DNA from: Gammaproteobacteria bacterium
GTDB taxonomy: Bacteria > Pseudomonadota > Gammaproteobacteria > Pseudomonadales > Azotimanducaceae
NCBI GenBank assembly: GCA_028821035.1
Contig: JAPPHP010000230.1
Span: forward strand, 1-12,720
DNA: 12,720 bases
Direction of reading: 5' to 3'
Positions 1-7,488 of the stretch are shown piece by piece. Under the pieces are notes generated by a model. It worked only from the letters and a program-made list of their open reading frames with translations, did not search any database and had not been told where the DNA came from. Both the position numbers and the translations under genes were made by a program. Numbering within the stretch: the stretch's first letter is position 1; every line of letters begins with the position of its first letter.

Positions 1-241
1 GGCCGAACCTGGACCGGACGCGGTCCGAGATCGAACCCATGACCGGGTCGGTGATCGCGTCCGAGAAGATGCCGACCGTGACGGCGATGCCCGCCAGCGT
101 TCCCGAGAGGCCAAGGATCTGCTGGTAGTAGAAGAACGTCAGGGCGTTGAAGATCCAGTTGGTCGCGGACTCGCCCGTAGCGCCGATCCCGAACCACAGC
201 TTGGTCCGGAACGCGACGATGTCGCTCCTCGATTCCGCCAC
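1..241 (-). CDS. GPH-family (MelB-like) sugar:cation symporter, N-terminal part
   Basis: This is the first 80 residues of a membrane transporter of the glycoside-pentoside-hexuronide (MelB, MFS_2) family; the rest lies beyond the left edge. I read it from a GTG at 241, because an in-frame TGA lies only a few codons upstream; a purine-rich GAGAGAGG precedes the GTG. Residues about 12-40 and 46-62 are hydrophobic membrane segments (FGIGATGES, FNALTFFYYQQILGLSG). The segment SDAITDPVMGSISDR (60-74) carries the D-x-x-x-D-P signature; by family knowledge the two aspartates (D61, D65 here) match the cation-site aspartates of MelB. Such proteins import sugars or sugar acids with Na+ or H+. The substrate cannot be told from this fragment. 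The gene is divergent from the flavin monooxygenase gene, with a 121-base gap. Confidence 0.8.
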   Translation of the reverse strand, partial: MAESRSDIVAFRTKLWFGIGATGESATNWIFNALTFFYYQQILGLSGTLAGIAVTVGIFSDAITDPVMGSISDRVRSRFG

Positions 242-280
242 GCGCCTCTCTCAACCCCGCCCGGAAACGCCGATGCTATC

Positions 281-333
281 CCAACGGGGCCGCGGCCCAT
301 TCAACCAACGGTCCGAACGGCCAGGATCGTTGG
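281..333. promoter_or_regulatory. Repeated CCAACG boxes and palindrome between divergent genes
   Basis: The 121-base gap between the symporter and the flavin monooxygenase holds CCAACGG at 281-287 and again at 305-311, and the inverted copy CGTTGG at 328-333. The copies at 305 and 328 form an inverted repeat with a 17-base spacer. A perfect 12-base palindrome, GGGCCGCGGCCC, sits at 287-298. The layout would suit an operator for a regulator controlling both divergent genes. No convincing -35/-10 pair was found, so this is an inference from the repeats alone; chance is possible in GC-rich DNA. Confidence 0.3.
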
Positions 334-362
334 GGTTACACTGCCGCCCCGGAGGTTTCCCT

Positions 363-1565
363 GTGAGTGCCGACACGTTCGTCGAACGGGCGCAAGCCCT
401 CGCGCCCCTGATCGCCGCGCACGCCGACGAGGCCGAGCGCGAGCGCCGCCTGCCCGCCCCGGTCGCCACGGCGTTCGCCCGCGAGGGTCTATACCGCGTC
501 GGCGGCCCGCGCGAGTTCCACGGCGCCGAGGCCGACCCGATGACCCAGATCCGCGTCATCGAAGCCGTGTCCCGCGCCGACGGTAGCGCCGGCTGGAACC
601 TCATGATCGGCATCGAGACCTTCGGCATCATCTCGGCCGGCTTCCACAAGTGCCCGGACCTGATCGCGGACCCGATGACGGTGATGGCCAGTTCCACCGC
701 CGCGGTCGGCCGCGCCGAACGGGTCGCCGAAGGTTGGCTCGTGAACGGTCAGTGGCAGTTCGCGAGCGGCGTCCACAACGCGCAGATCTTCGGGGCCACC
801 GTGCGTCTCCACGAGAACGGCGAAGAGGTCGAACCGCTCAACCGATACGCGATCGTGCCGAGCGAGCAGATCGAGATCGTCGACACCTGGCACGTCGCGG
901 GACTGCGCGGCTCCGGGTCCCACGACGTGCGCCTGACGGATGTCGTCGTGCCGGACGAGCACATCATCTCCGCCATGGGAGGAACGCGGTCCGAGTCCCC
1001 GCTGTTGCGGATCCCCCTGGGGACCCGTCTCGCTTACAACAAGGTCGCGGTGGCCCTCGGTATCGCGCGCGCCGGGATCGACGTGTTCGTCGACGTGGCC
1101 ACGGAGAAGCACCCGCGTTTCTCCGACCGCAAGATCCGCGAACGGCCGTTCGTGCAGCGGACGCTGGCGACCGCCGAGGCGCGCCTGCGGGCCGTGCGCG
1201 CCTCGGTGTTCGACATCGTGGAGACCGTCTGGGACATCGTCCTGCGCGACGAGGAAGTGCCCGCGCGCGAACGCGCGCTGCTCCAGATCGTCTGTTCCGA
1301 CGCCGTGCGCACGTCAGCCGAGGCCGTGGACGCCGTGGTGGAAGCCGCCGGCACTACCGCCAACAAGCTAGGCCATCCCCTGGAACGCATCGCCCGGGAC
1401 GTGCGCGTAGTCCGGCAACACTTCACCGTGGCGCCGCATCACATCGAGGACGGCGGGCGCGTGCTGCTCGGGCTCGAGGCGGAGGGGCTGATGTTGCGGA
1501 TGGTCACCGCCGGCGGCCTGGCGCGTGCCGCACAACCGCCCGCGGAGCGTCAGCCCGACGCCTGA
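363..1565 (+). CDS. Acyl-CoA-dehydrogenase-fold flavin-dependent monooxygenase (HpaH/HsaA-like)
   Basis: A 400-residue flavoenzyme of the acyl-CoA dehydrogenase superfamily. I start it at GTG 363, which has GGAGG at 351-355 upstream; an in-frame ATG at 147 would overlap the divergent symporter gene and add unrelated sequence. The helical N-terminal domain (about 1-105) contains RADGSAGWNLMIG (71-83). The beta domain contains WQFASGVHNA (131-140) and TWHVAGLRGSGSHDVRLTDV (175-194). The C-terminal helical domain ends with RDVRVVRQHFTVAPHHIEDG (345-364). This pattern matches the group-D two-component hydroxylases (4-hydroxyphenylacetate 3-hydroxylase C2, HsaA, DszC relatives) better than true acyl-CoA dehydrogenases, because I see no obvious catalytic glutamate motif. 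Such enzymes use reduced FMN or FAD from a separate reductase, and none is encoded in this window. The substrate is unknown; an aromatic or polycyclic compound is the family expectation. Confidence 0.8.
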   Translation: MSADTFVERAQALAPLIAAHADEAERERRLPAPVATAFAREGLYRVGGPREFHGAEADPMTQIRVIEAVSRADGSAGWNLMIGIETFGIISAGFHKCPDLIADPMTVMASSTAAVGRAERVAEGWLVNGQWQFASGVHNAQIFGATVRLHENGEEVEPLNRYAIVPSEQIEIVDTWHVAGLRGSGSHDVRLTDVVVPDEHIISAMGGTRSESPLLRIPLGTRLAYNKVAVALGIARAGIDVFVDVATEKHPRFSDRKIRERPFVQRTLATAEARLRAVRASVFDIVETVWDIVLRDEEVPARERALLQIVCSDAVRTSAEAVDAVVEAAGTTANKLGHPLERIARDVRVVRQHFTVAPHHIEDGGRVLLGLEAEGLMLRMVTAGGLARAAQPPAERQPDA

Positions 1566-2419
1566 GCGACTTCGCGCCCGCCGGGGTCTGCCCGGGCGCC
1601 GTCCGTGAACCACCGCTTCGCGTAGCGACGCTCTTCCACGCAGTGGTTGTAGCGTGCCTGGTGCGCCATCCACCGCCAGACGCTGCCCTCGTCGAAGGGA
1701 TTGAGCGACTCGAAGAAACCCAGCACTCTCGGCTCCGGCGGGTTCGCGTCCCAGATGCGGTCCGGCACCTGCAGCGCGGGACCTGTCAGCACGATTTCGT
1801 CGCCCGTCTCCCGGTGCGTCAGGGTCAACGCGAGTGTCACGCGCCGGTCCGAGTCCGACAGCGCCAGCTCCGTGGCGCTCACTTCCATCTGGGGCGAGTG
1901 ATTGAAGCGCCGCTCGAACAGCTTCTCGCCCTGCGCCGGCTCGACGAAGTCCAGCCAGTCCGCCCTCCCGTCGATATCGGCCCCGAACGCCACGACCTCG
2001 CCCACGCCCCGCTCGGGATTCGTGCCGTGGTCGATATGGTCGTTGCCGATGATCCGGTGGCCCGTGGAGTGGGCATCCATGCGCAGCGCGAACGGTGCGT
2101 CCGCCCACGCCGCGCCCGCGTCGACGCGCAGGGCGACCAGTTGCAGGCCGACGAAGATTTCGTCGAGCTGAACCGCGTGGCGCCGCGCATAGAAACCGGC
2201 CAGGGCCCGGGCGCGACCGTCCTCCGAGCGAAGCGCGCCATACGCCCATGCCTGGTAGGGCTCGACGTCGGCGCATTTGCGGTGAAAGCCGATTTCCGTT
2301 CCGGCTTCGTGGACGATGGGTTCCTCCGGTACGGAGGCGTCGAGTTTCGTCTCCGCGGCGGACGACCCACCGGTAAGCGCGGCCAACAGCGCGGCGGCCA
2401 TATAGGGGTTTCGTGACAT
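1550..2419 (-). CDS. Secreted protein of unknown function
   Basis: A 289-residue protein I do not recognise. From ATG 2419 it begins with a short signal peptide (residues 1 to about 22, hydrophobic core MAAALLAAL, likely cleavage after SSAA), with no lipobox, so it is probably periplasmic or secreted. GGGAGGG stands six bases before the ATG. The mature part has a region with many His/Asp/Asn residues (about 116-134, including GNDHIDHG), beta-rich stretches such as RRVTLALTLTHRETGDEIVL, and a Trp-rich C-terminal end (W248, W250, W270). Two cysteines remain (C49, C260). A TTG at 2521 in the same frame has AGGAGG at ideal spacing and would give a 323-residue form with 34 extra N-terminal residues; I prefer 2419 because it leaves the signal peptide at the N-terminus. 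Its 3' end overlaps the convergent flavin monooxygenase gene by 16 bases. Confidence 0.7.
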   Translation of the reverse strand: MSRNPYMAAALLAALTGGSSAAETKLDASVPEEPIVHEAGTEIGFHRKCADVEPYQAWAYGALRSEDGRARALAGFYARRHAVQLDEIFVGLQLVALRVDAGAAWADAPFALRMDAHSTGHRIIGNDHIDHGTNPERGVGEVVAFGADIDGRADWLDFVEPAQGEKLFERRFNHSPQMEVSATELALSDSDRRVTLALTLTHRETGDEIVLTGPALQVPDRIWDANPPEPRVLGFFESLNPFDEGSVWRWMAHQARYNHCVEERRYAKRWFTDGARADPGGREVAQASG

Positions 2420-2541
2420 CTCGCGCCCTCCCTTCGCTTGCTGCGTGAAACATGCACTCGCGTAGTGGCGCTGGAGCGACGTGACGGTCGCGCCGGAAGT
2501 TGCGCTGCGCGAAACCTCCAACGCGCATCCTCCTGAGCCCG

Positions 2542-2561
2542 ATTATGTCACCTTTGGTAAC
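2542..2561 (-). promoter_or_regulatory. Candidate extended -10 promoter with overlapping inverted repeat
   Basis: On the minus strand TGACATAAT (2550-2542) matches an extended -10 element: TG, one base, then CATAAT, which is five of six to TATAAT. There is no good -35, as expected for extended -10 promoters. It overlaps a near-perfect 6-3-6 inverted repeat on the plus strand, GTCACC-TTT-GGTAAC (2547-2561, one mismatch), placed like a repressor operator. Transcription from here would begin near 2535 and read into the secreted-protein gene. Confidence 0.4.
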
Positions 2562-2585
2562 AAACGGAAGGGGGCAGGTTGCGGC

Positions 2586-3431
2586 TCAGCGAACGACCGC
2601 GTCCTCGCCCAGGTGCTCCACGAGCCACGCCCGCAACGGTACGTCCTCTTCGCTCGGCGACGTGTAGCCGAAACCGCCGGTCGGGCTCTCCCCCAGCAAC
2701 TGGCGGCGGATCGGGTCGGCGTCCTCGAGGTACCGGCCCACGGTCATGTCGTCGCGGGGCCGGAGCCAGCGGTAGCTGTAGCCCAGGAAGATCACCTTGC
2801 GGGTCACGTCCGAGCGGTTCCGGCCGGCCGCATGCCAGAGGCGCCGGTCGAAGAACACCGCATCGCCCGCCCGGGCGCACACCGGCGTCGCGTCCGGATG
2901 TTCCGCACCGTCCTGCGGGAACTCCAGGGCGTTGCACAGGTGACTGCCGGGGACGATGTGGAAGTTGCCGCGATCCGGCTCCGACGTGTCCGTCAGGAAG
3001 AATCCCACCTTGAGGGAGACGCGCGGGCGGGGGTTGGACTCGAGGTCCAGGTTCAGGCGGCCGCTGTCCTGGTGCCAATGCAGCCGGGAGTGCGACTCGT
3101 GGTCTGTCGGCAACGGCGGCGTGACGATCAGGTGGCTGTGATAGAGCTGGATGTGCCAGCCCAGGATGTCGATCACCCGCGCGATCGTCTTCGGCCACTC
3201 GAGCAACTCGAGGAACGCGTCGTCGTAGCCGATGCAGTCGAGGTGGTTGAGCGGCTGCGCGGGTCCGAGGTTCCGGAGCGGGCGGTACTCAGCTTCAAGA
3301 CGGTCGACCGCGGTCGCGAGCCGGGAGACCAGGGCCGGCGGCAACGCGTCCCGCACGACGAAGCAGCCGCGCTCGTCGAACTCGCGCCGTTCCGCGTCCG
3401 TCAGGCGATGTTCCAGGCACGCCCTATCCAT
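2586..3431 (-). CDS. Phytanoyl-CoA dioxygenase (PhyH) family Fe(II)/2-oxoglutarate oxygenase
   Basis: A 281-residue member of the PhyH family, about the usual length. The double-stranded beta-helix core carries the iron-binding facial triad: HWHQD gives H120-x-D122, and LWHAAGRNRS gives the distal H200; R204 or R206 would bind the 2-oxoglutarate carboxylate. Further family-like pieces are DERGCFVVRDALPPALV (18-34), the strand containing HIQLYHSHLIVTPP (93-106) and NFHIVPGSHL (156-165). These enzymes hydroxylate small molecules or fatty acyl chains using O2 and 2-oxoglutarate in the cytoplasm; the substrate is not predictable here. The start ATG at 3431 gives the expected N-terminus, but the ribosome site upstream is weak. 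It is divergent from the luciferase-like gene, 56 bases apart, and lies 166 bases upstream of the secreted-protein gene on the same strand. Confidence 0.88.
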   Translation of the reverse strand: MDRACLEHRLTDAERREFDERGCFVVRDALPPALVSRLATAVDRLEAEYRPLRNLGPAQPLNHLDCIGYDDAFLELLEWPKTIARVIDILGWHIQLYHSHLIVTPPLPTDHESHSRLHWHQDSGRLNLDLESNPRPRVSLKVGFFLTDTSEPDRGNFHIVPGSHLCNALEFPQDGAEHPDATPVCARAGDAVFFDRRLWHAAGRNRSDVTRKVIFLGYSYRWLRPRDDMTVGRYLEDADPIRRQLLGESPTGGFGYTSPSEEDVPLRAWLVEHLGEDAVVR

Positions 3432-3487
3432 GGATCCAGTGTACGGCCGTGCTACGCTCGTTTCACCGTTCCCGGGAAGGCATCGCG

Positions 3488-4612
3488 ATGAAGTTCGGGC
3501 TCTTCGTCTACTGCACGGTCGGCCGCCGCAGCGAGCTCGAGGCCGGCATGGCGGGACGCAATCCCGTGCTCTACCGGCGCATGATCGACGAACTCGGGGA
3601 CTACGCCCGCTTCGGCGAGGAACGCGGCTACTTCGGCTTCGGCCATCCCGAGCACCACCTGCAGATCGAGGGCTTCGAGGCCTCGAACGACCCGGCGCTG
3701 ATGGCGATGTGGCTCGGCCGGCACACCGAGAAGATGCGCATCGTCACCTGCGGCTTCGTCTCGACGGCGAACAATCCGCTCGCCACCGCCGAGAAGATCG
3801 CCACCATGGACCACATGCTCGACGGCCGTTTCGGCGTCGGCCTCGTGCGCGGTTACCAGGCGCGCTGGGTCGAGAACTTCAAGGTGCGGCCGGAGCTCAA
3901 GGCCGTCGGGCCATGGACGAAGAACACGGCGGACGACGACCTGAACCGGGAGTACTTCACGGAGTTCGTCGAAGTCGTGGTGAAGGCGCTCAAGAACGAG
4001 ACCTTCTCCCATCGCGGGAGGTTCTGGGAGTTCCCCCCGGAGGACTTCGTCAATCCCCACGAGCACCCCGTCTACGTCAACTTCGGACAGGGGGTGGACG
4101 CCGACATGCGCGTGCGCGAGATCGGCATCGCGCCGCGCCCGAAACAGGACGAGATCCCCCTCTACGGGGGCTTTTCCGCGAGCCTGCGCACCGCCAAGTT
4201 CTGGGCGCGCTACAAGGGGCGGCCCATCGTCCTCTCGGACAACACGGAGTTCCTGCAACTCCTGTGGCAGGAATGGCGCAAGGAGGCCGAGGCCCACGGG
4301 CACGACGTCCCGGCGGGCCAGGAGGCGTGCTGGGGCGGCGTGATGATCTGCGCCGAGACGGACGCGAAGGCCCAGGCGCTGCTCGAGGACATGCGCTGGT
4401 TCTGGAACCAGTGGGCGATCCCCTTCGGTCAGGGCATGCCGCAACTCCTCGTCGGGTCACCCGACACGCTGAACCGGCAGATCGAGGCGGTCTCCCAGGC
4501 CGTGCCTATCGACGAGGCGTTCCTGCTCATCCCGGCGGGCATCCACGCGCCCGAGCAGATTCATGACTCCCTCGACCTGTTCGCGCGGAAGGTGATGCCG
4601 AACTGGGGGTGA
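3488..4612 (+). CDS. Luciferase-like (LLM class) flavin-dependent monooxygenase
   Basis: A 374-residue TIM-barrel protein of the bacterial-luciferase family. The start ATG 3488 is preceded by GGGAAGG (3474-3480) and gives the standard first beta strand MKFGLFVYC. Other family marks are YARFGEERGYFGFGHPEHHL (39-58, the E-H-H motif), RIVTCGFVSTANNPLATAEKIA (from residue 84) and the LDGRFGVGLVRGYQARW segment (111-127). A late region (SFSHRGRFWEFPPEDF-type spacing before VNFGQG) matches the segment where many members read 'H-G-x-F-W'. Members use reduced FMN or F420 for oxidation of aliphatic, aromatic or acyl substrates; the cofactor and substrate cannot be fixed from sequence by eye. No flavin reductase gene is nearby. 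It is divergent from the PhyH-family gene and convergent with the serine hydrolase gene. Confidence 0.85.
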   Translation: MKFGLFVYCTVGRRSELEAGMAGRNPVLYRRMIDELGDYARFGEERGYFGFGHPEHHLQIEGFEASNDPALMAMWLGRHTEKMRIVTCGFVSTANNPLATAEKIATMDHMLDGRFGVGLVRGYQARWVENFKVRPELKAVGPWTKNTADDDLNREYFTEFVEVVVKALKNETFSHRGRFWEFPPEDFVNPHEHPVYVNFGQGVDADMRVREIGIAPRPKQDEIPLYGGFSASLRTAKFWARYKGRPIVLSDNTEFLQLLWQEWRKEAEAHGHDVPAGQEACWGGVMICAETDAKAQALLEDMRWFWNQWAIPFGQGMPQLLVGSPDTLNRQIEAVSQAVPIDEAFLLIPAGIHAPEQIHDSLDLFARKVMPNWG

Positions 4613-4619
4613 GCCGCCG

Positions 4620-4649
4620 CCCGTCCCACGCCCGCACGCGCGGGACGGG
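4620..4649. terminator. GC-rich hairpin between convergent genes
   Basis: CCCGTCCC (4620-4627) and GGGACGGG (4642-4649) are perfect 8-base complements, with a further CGC/GCG pairing inside after one mismatch and a six-base loop. The hairpin lies in the 48-base gap between the stop codons of the luciferase-like gene and the serine hydrolase gene, so it could end transcription from both sides. It lacks a T-tract on either strand, so intrinsic termination is uncertain. Confidence 0.5.
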
Positions 4650-4660
4650 CGACCGAATAG

Positions 4661-5935
4661 CTACTTCAGCTCCGTGATGGCCGCGTTCGTCAGCACCTTG
4701 AGTTCCGCGCGCAGCGGCCATGGCGACCCCATGAGCTGGATCATCGATACGACGACGATCTCCTCCACCGGATCGATCCAGAAGATCGTGCCGGCGGCGC
4801 CGCCCCAACTGTATTCGCCCGGGGAACCGATGACGCCCGTGAGCGCAGGGTCGCGGACGAGACCGAAACCGAGCCCGAAGCCGCCGCCGCGGTTCAGCAG
4901 GTTGGTGGCGGGACGTTCGCCCTCGCCGCCCGCGTTGATGGACGCGGGCAGGTGGTCCGTCGCGATGAACTCCACCGTCTTGGGGCTCAGGATGCGCACG
5001 CCGTCGAGCACGCCGCCGGCACGCATCATCTCGGCGAAGCGCACGTAGTCGCGGGCCGTCGAGACGAGGCCGCCGCCGCCCGACTCCACCCTCGTCCCGC
5101 CGGTGTAGTCCATGAACTCGGTGTCGTCGAATGGCACGAGCTTGTCGTTCTCCCGGTCCCAGCCGTGGTTGGGAAGGAAGCGGTCCAGCTTGTCCGGCGG
5201 CACCTGGAAGAAGGTGTCGCGCATGTCGAGCGGGTCGAACAGGCGGGCCTTGAGGAACTCGCCGAACCGCTGCCCGCTGATGCGCTCGATGACCGCCCCG
5301 GTCACGTCCACCGCCACGCTGTAGTGCCACTGCGTACCCGGCTCGTACTTGAGCGGCAGTGTGGCGAGTCGTTCGACGAACTCGTCCATGTCCTTCGCCC
5401 CCAAGGCCTGCACTTCGCCGTACAACTTGTCCACGGGATCCGTCTCGACGAACCCGTAGGAGAACCCCGCCGTGTGCGTGAGCAGTTGCTGCATCGTCAT
5501 GACGTTCTTGGCCGGCACGCGTTCTCCGTCCACGAGGACATCGAGTTCGGCGAGTTCCGGGAGGAACTTCGACACCGGATCCCCGAGCTGGAACTTCCCT
5601 TCCTCGTAGAGAATCATCGCCGCGACGGCGGTGATCGGCTTCGTCATCGAGAAGATGCGGAACAGCGCGTCCTCCGTCAGCGGGCGCGGATCATCAACCC
5701 CTCGTTGGCCGACCGCCGACACGTGCACCACCTGCCCGTCGCGCGCGACCATGGTCAGCACGCCCGCCAGCTTGCCGGACTCGGTGTAGCCCCGCGCGAG
5801 TTCCGTGATCCGGTCCAACCGTTCGGCGGACATGCCGACGCGATCCGGGCGCGCCGTGGGCAGTTCCCGCGCCGCCGAGGTCAATGCCAGCGCCACCACA
5901 ACCCCGGCCAGCACCCACATCCGATGTGCGTTCAT
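4661..5935 (-). CDS. Secreted serine hydrolase, beta-lactamase class C/esterase-like
   Basis: A 424-residue protein with a signal peptide (residues 1 to about 22, core VLAGVVVALALTSAA), so it acts in the periplasm or outside. The start ATG 5935 has GAAGGAGT at good spacing; the frame stays open upstream but runs into the end of matB. The penicillin-binding-protein fold shows S-M-T-K at 96-99 (nucleophile S96, K99), the Y-x-N equivalent Y205 in WHYSV where the usual Asn is Val, and a W-G-G at 377-379 in place of the KTG/HxG box. LLTHTAGFSYG (151-161) is also typical. Family members include esterases such as EstB, D-aminopeptidases and DD-peptidase relatives; the lack of the Asn and of KTG argues for an esterase or lactonase rather than a true beta-lactamase. 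The gene lies 55 bases downstream of matB on the same strand and may be co-transcribed. Confidence 0.85.
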   Translation of the reverse strand: MNAHRMWVLAGVVVALALTSAARELPTARPDRVGMSAERLDRITELARGYTESGKLAGVLTMVARDGQVVHVSAVGQRGVDDPRPLTEDALFRIFSMTKPITAVAAMILYEEGKFQLGDPVSKFLPELAELDVLVDGERVPAKNVMTMQQLLTHTAGFSYGFVETDPVDKLYGEVQALGAKDMDEFVERLATLPLKYEPGTQWHYSVAVDVTGAVIERISGQRFGEFLKARLFDPLDMRDTFFQVPPDKLDRFLPNHGWDRENDKLVPFDDTEFMDYTGGTRVESGGGGLVSTARDYVRFAEMMRAGGVLDGVRILSPKTVEFIATDHLPASINAGGEGERPATNLLNRGGGFGLGFGLVRDPALTGVIGSPGEYSWGGAAGTIFWIDPVEEIVVVSMIQLMGSPWPLRAELKVLTNAAITELK

Positions 5936-5990
5936 CGTCCGACTCCTTCTTCCATCCATCCCCATAGGCGCGCGCATGCTACCCGATTCG

Positions 5991-7487
5991 CTACGCATGC
6001 TCGTCGAACAGCCCCGCGAAACGCTCCCGGAGCGCGTTCTTCTGCACTTTCCCCATTGCATTGCGGGGGAGCGTGTCGAGGTTCACCACGCGCTTCGGCT
6101 GCTTGAAGCGCGCCAGCCGACCGCGGAGCGCGCCTTCGACGGCGTCGAGACCCACGTCCTGCGCCGCCGGCACCACCACGGCCACCACGCCTTCCCCGAA
6201 GTCCGGGTGCGGCACGCCGATCACCGCCGTCTCCGCCACGGCGGGCATCTCCTCGATGAGGTCCTCCACCTCCTTCGGATAGACGTTGTAGCCGCCGGAG
6301 ATGACGATGTCCTTGGCCCGTCCGACGATCGTCACCCGTCCTTCCGCGTCCATGAAGCCCATGTCTCCCGTCCGGAAGAAGCCGTCGGACCGGAACTCCT
6401 CCGCCGTCTTCTCGGGCATGCGCCAGTATCCCGAGAAGACGTTGGGCCCGCGCACCTCGATCTCGCCCACCGCATCGGCTCCCAACACCTCGCCGTCCGT
6501 CCCCGAGATACGCGCCTCAACGCCCGGTAGCGCGAACCCCACCGTCCCCGCCACGCGCTCGCCATCGAGGGGGTTCGACGTGTTCATCAGCGTTTCCGAC
6601 ATCCCGTACCGCTCGAGGATGCGCTGTCCGGTCCGGGCCTCGAAGGCATGGAACGTCTGTTCGGTGAGCGGGGCGGAGCCGGAGATGAACAATCGCATGT
6701 TGGCGCAGGTCTCCCGCCCGAAATCCTCGCGCGCCAGCAGGCGGGTGTAGAACGTCGGAACGCCCATCGTGACCGTCGATCGCGCCAGGTGGCCGGCGAA
6801 GGCCGCCGCGTCGAAACCGGGCAGGAAGATCATCGATGTCCCTGTCAGGAACACACAGTGCATCGCCACGAAGAGCCCGTGCACATGGAAGATTGGCAGC
6901 GCGTGCAGGAGCACGTCGTCGTCCCGCCAGCCCCAGGTTTCGCAGAGCGTTTCCGCGTTGCTCGCGAGGTTGGCGTGGGAGAGCATCGCGCCCTTCGAGC
7001 GGCCCGTGGTGCCGGACGTATACACGATGGCGGCCAGATCCTCGGCATCGCGCTGCGCAACCGCGTCCCAGGGTGCCGCCGCCATCGCCGCTTCCGCGAA
7101 GCTGCCGCCACCCGCGGCATCGAGGGTGGCTACCGGCACGCCGGGGTCACTCTGCGGCGCATCCGCGCAGACGAACAGCGCCGGCTCCGCGTCCGTCAGG
7201 AAGTACTCGACCTCCCTACTGGTGTACGCCGTGTTGAGAGGAACGTAGACGGCGCCGAGCTTGAGGCAGCCCAGGTAGAGCGCCACGCACTCCGGCGACT
7301 TCGCAACCTGCACGACCACGCGGTCCCCCGCGCGCACGCCGAACGCGGCGAGCGCACCGGCGGCGGCCGACGCGCGCGCCCGAAGCTCGCCGTGACTCCA
7401 GTCCTCCGCGTCCGGTAGCCGCAGGCACGGCTCCGCCGCATGCGCCTGGAACCGCGCGTCAAAGGACGCATAGAGGTTGCCGTTCAT
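5991..7487 (-). CDS. matB: Malonyl-CoA synthetase (MatB)
   Basis: A 498-residue acyl-adenylating ligase that makes malonyl-CoA from malonate, CoA and ATP in the cytoplasm. The ATP loop TSGTTGRSKG is at 157-166, HALPIFHVHGLF at 195-206, RLFISGSAPL at 265-274, RYGMSET at 293-299, GYWRMPEKT further on, and the A10 motif PRNAMGKVQK near the end, with K480 the expected adenylation lysine. The combination MNGNL at the start, LNTAYTSREVEYFLTDAEP in the first domain, VTMGVPTFYTRLL (239-251) and MNTSNPLDGERV resembles characterised MatB proteins more than general acyl-CoA synthetases; that is my recollection of the family rather than a computed comparison. Related substrates such as methylmalonate are possible. 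Upstream of the ATG an inverted repeat covers the likely ribosome site. No malonate transporter, malonyl-CoA decarboxylase or MatR-type regulator is visible next to it. It is divergent from the GST gene. Confidence 0.9.
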   Translation of the reverse strand: MNGNLYASFDARFQAHAAEPCLRLPDAEDWSHGELRARASAAAGALAAFGVRAGDRVVVQVAKSPECVALYLGCLKLGAVYVPLNTAYTSREVEYFLTDAEPALFVCADAPQSDPGVPVATLDAAGGGSFAEAAMAAAPWDAVAQRDAEDLAAIVYTSGTTGRSKGAMLSHANLASNAETLCETWGWRDDDVLLHALPIFHVHGLFVAMHCVFLTGTSMIFLPGFDAAAFAGHLARSTVTMGVPTFYTRLLAREDFGRETCANMRLFISGSAPLTEQTFHAFEARTGQRILERYGMSETLMNTSNPLDGERVAGTVGFALPGVEARISGTDGEVLGADAVGEIEVRGPNVFSGYWRMPEKTAEEFRSDGFFRTGDMGFMDAEGRVTIVGRAKDIVISGGYNVYPKEVEDLIEEMPAVAETAVIGVPHPDFGEGVVAVVVPAAQDVGLDAVEGALRGRLARFKQPKRVVNLDTLPRNAMGKVQKNALRERFAGLFDEHA

Positions 7488-7488
7488 C

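Noticed and set aside
337..342. TACACT as a -10 for the flavin monooxygenase gene
   Set aside because: There is no partner -35 and transcription would begin on top of the ribosome site.
147..362. N-terminal extension of the flavin monooxygenase from ATG 147
   Set aside because: It would overlap the divergent symporter gene, has no family-like sequence, and a GTG with GGAGG at 363 gives the normal N-terminus.
650..2416. A 588-codon plus-strand frame crossing the monooxygenase stop and the antisense of the secreted-protein gene
   Set aside because: Arg-rich out-of-frame translation without motifs, inconsistent with two better supported genes.
3443..3478. ACGGCCGT (3443-3450) and TTCCCGGGAA (3469-3478) palindromes in the PhyH/luciferase gap
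   Set aside because: Short palindromes are common by chance in this base composition, and no -35/-10 pair was found with them, so no regulatory call was made.
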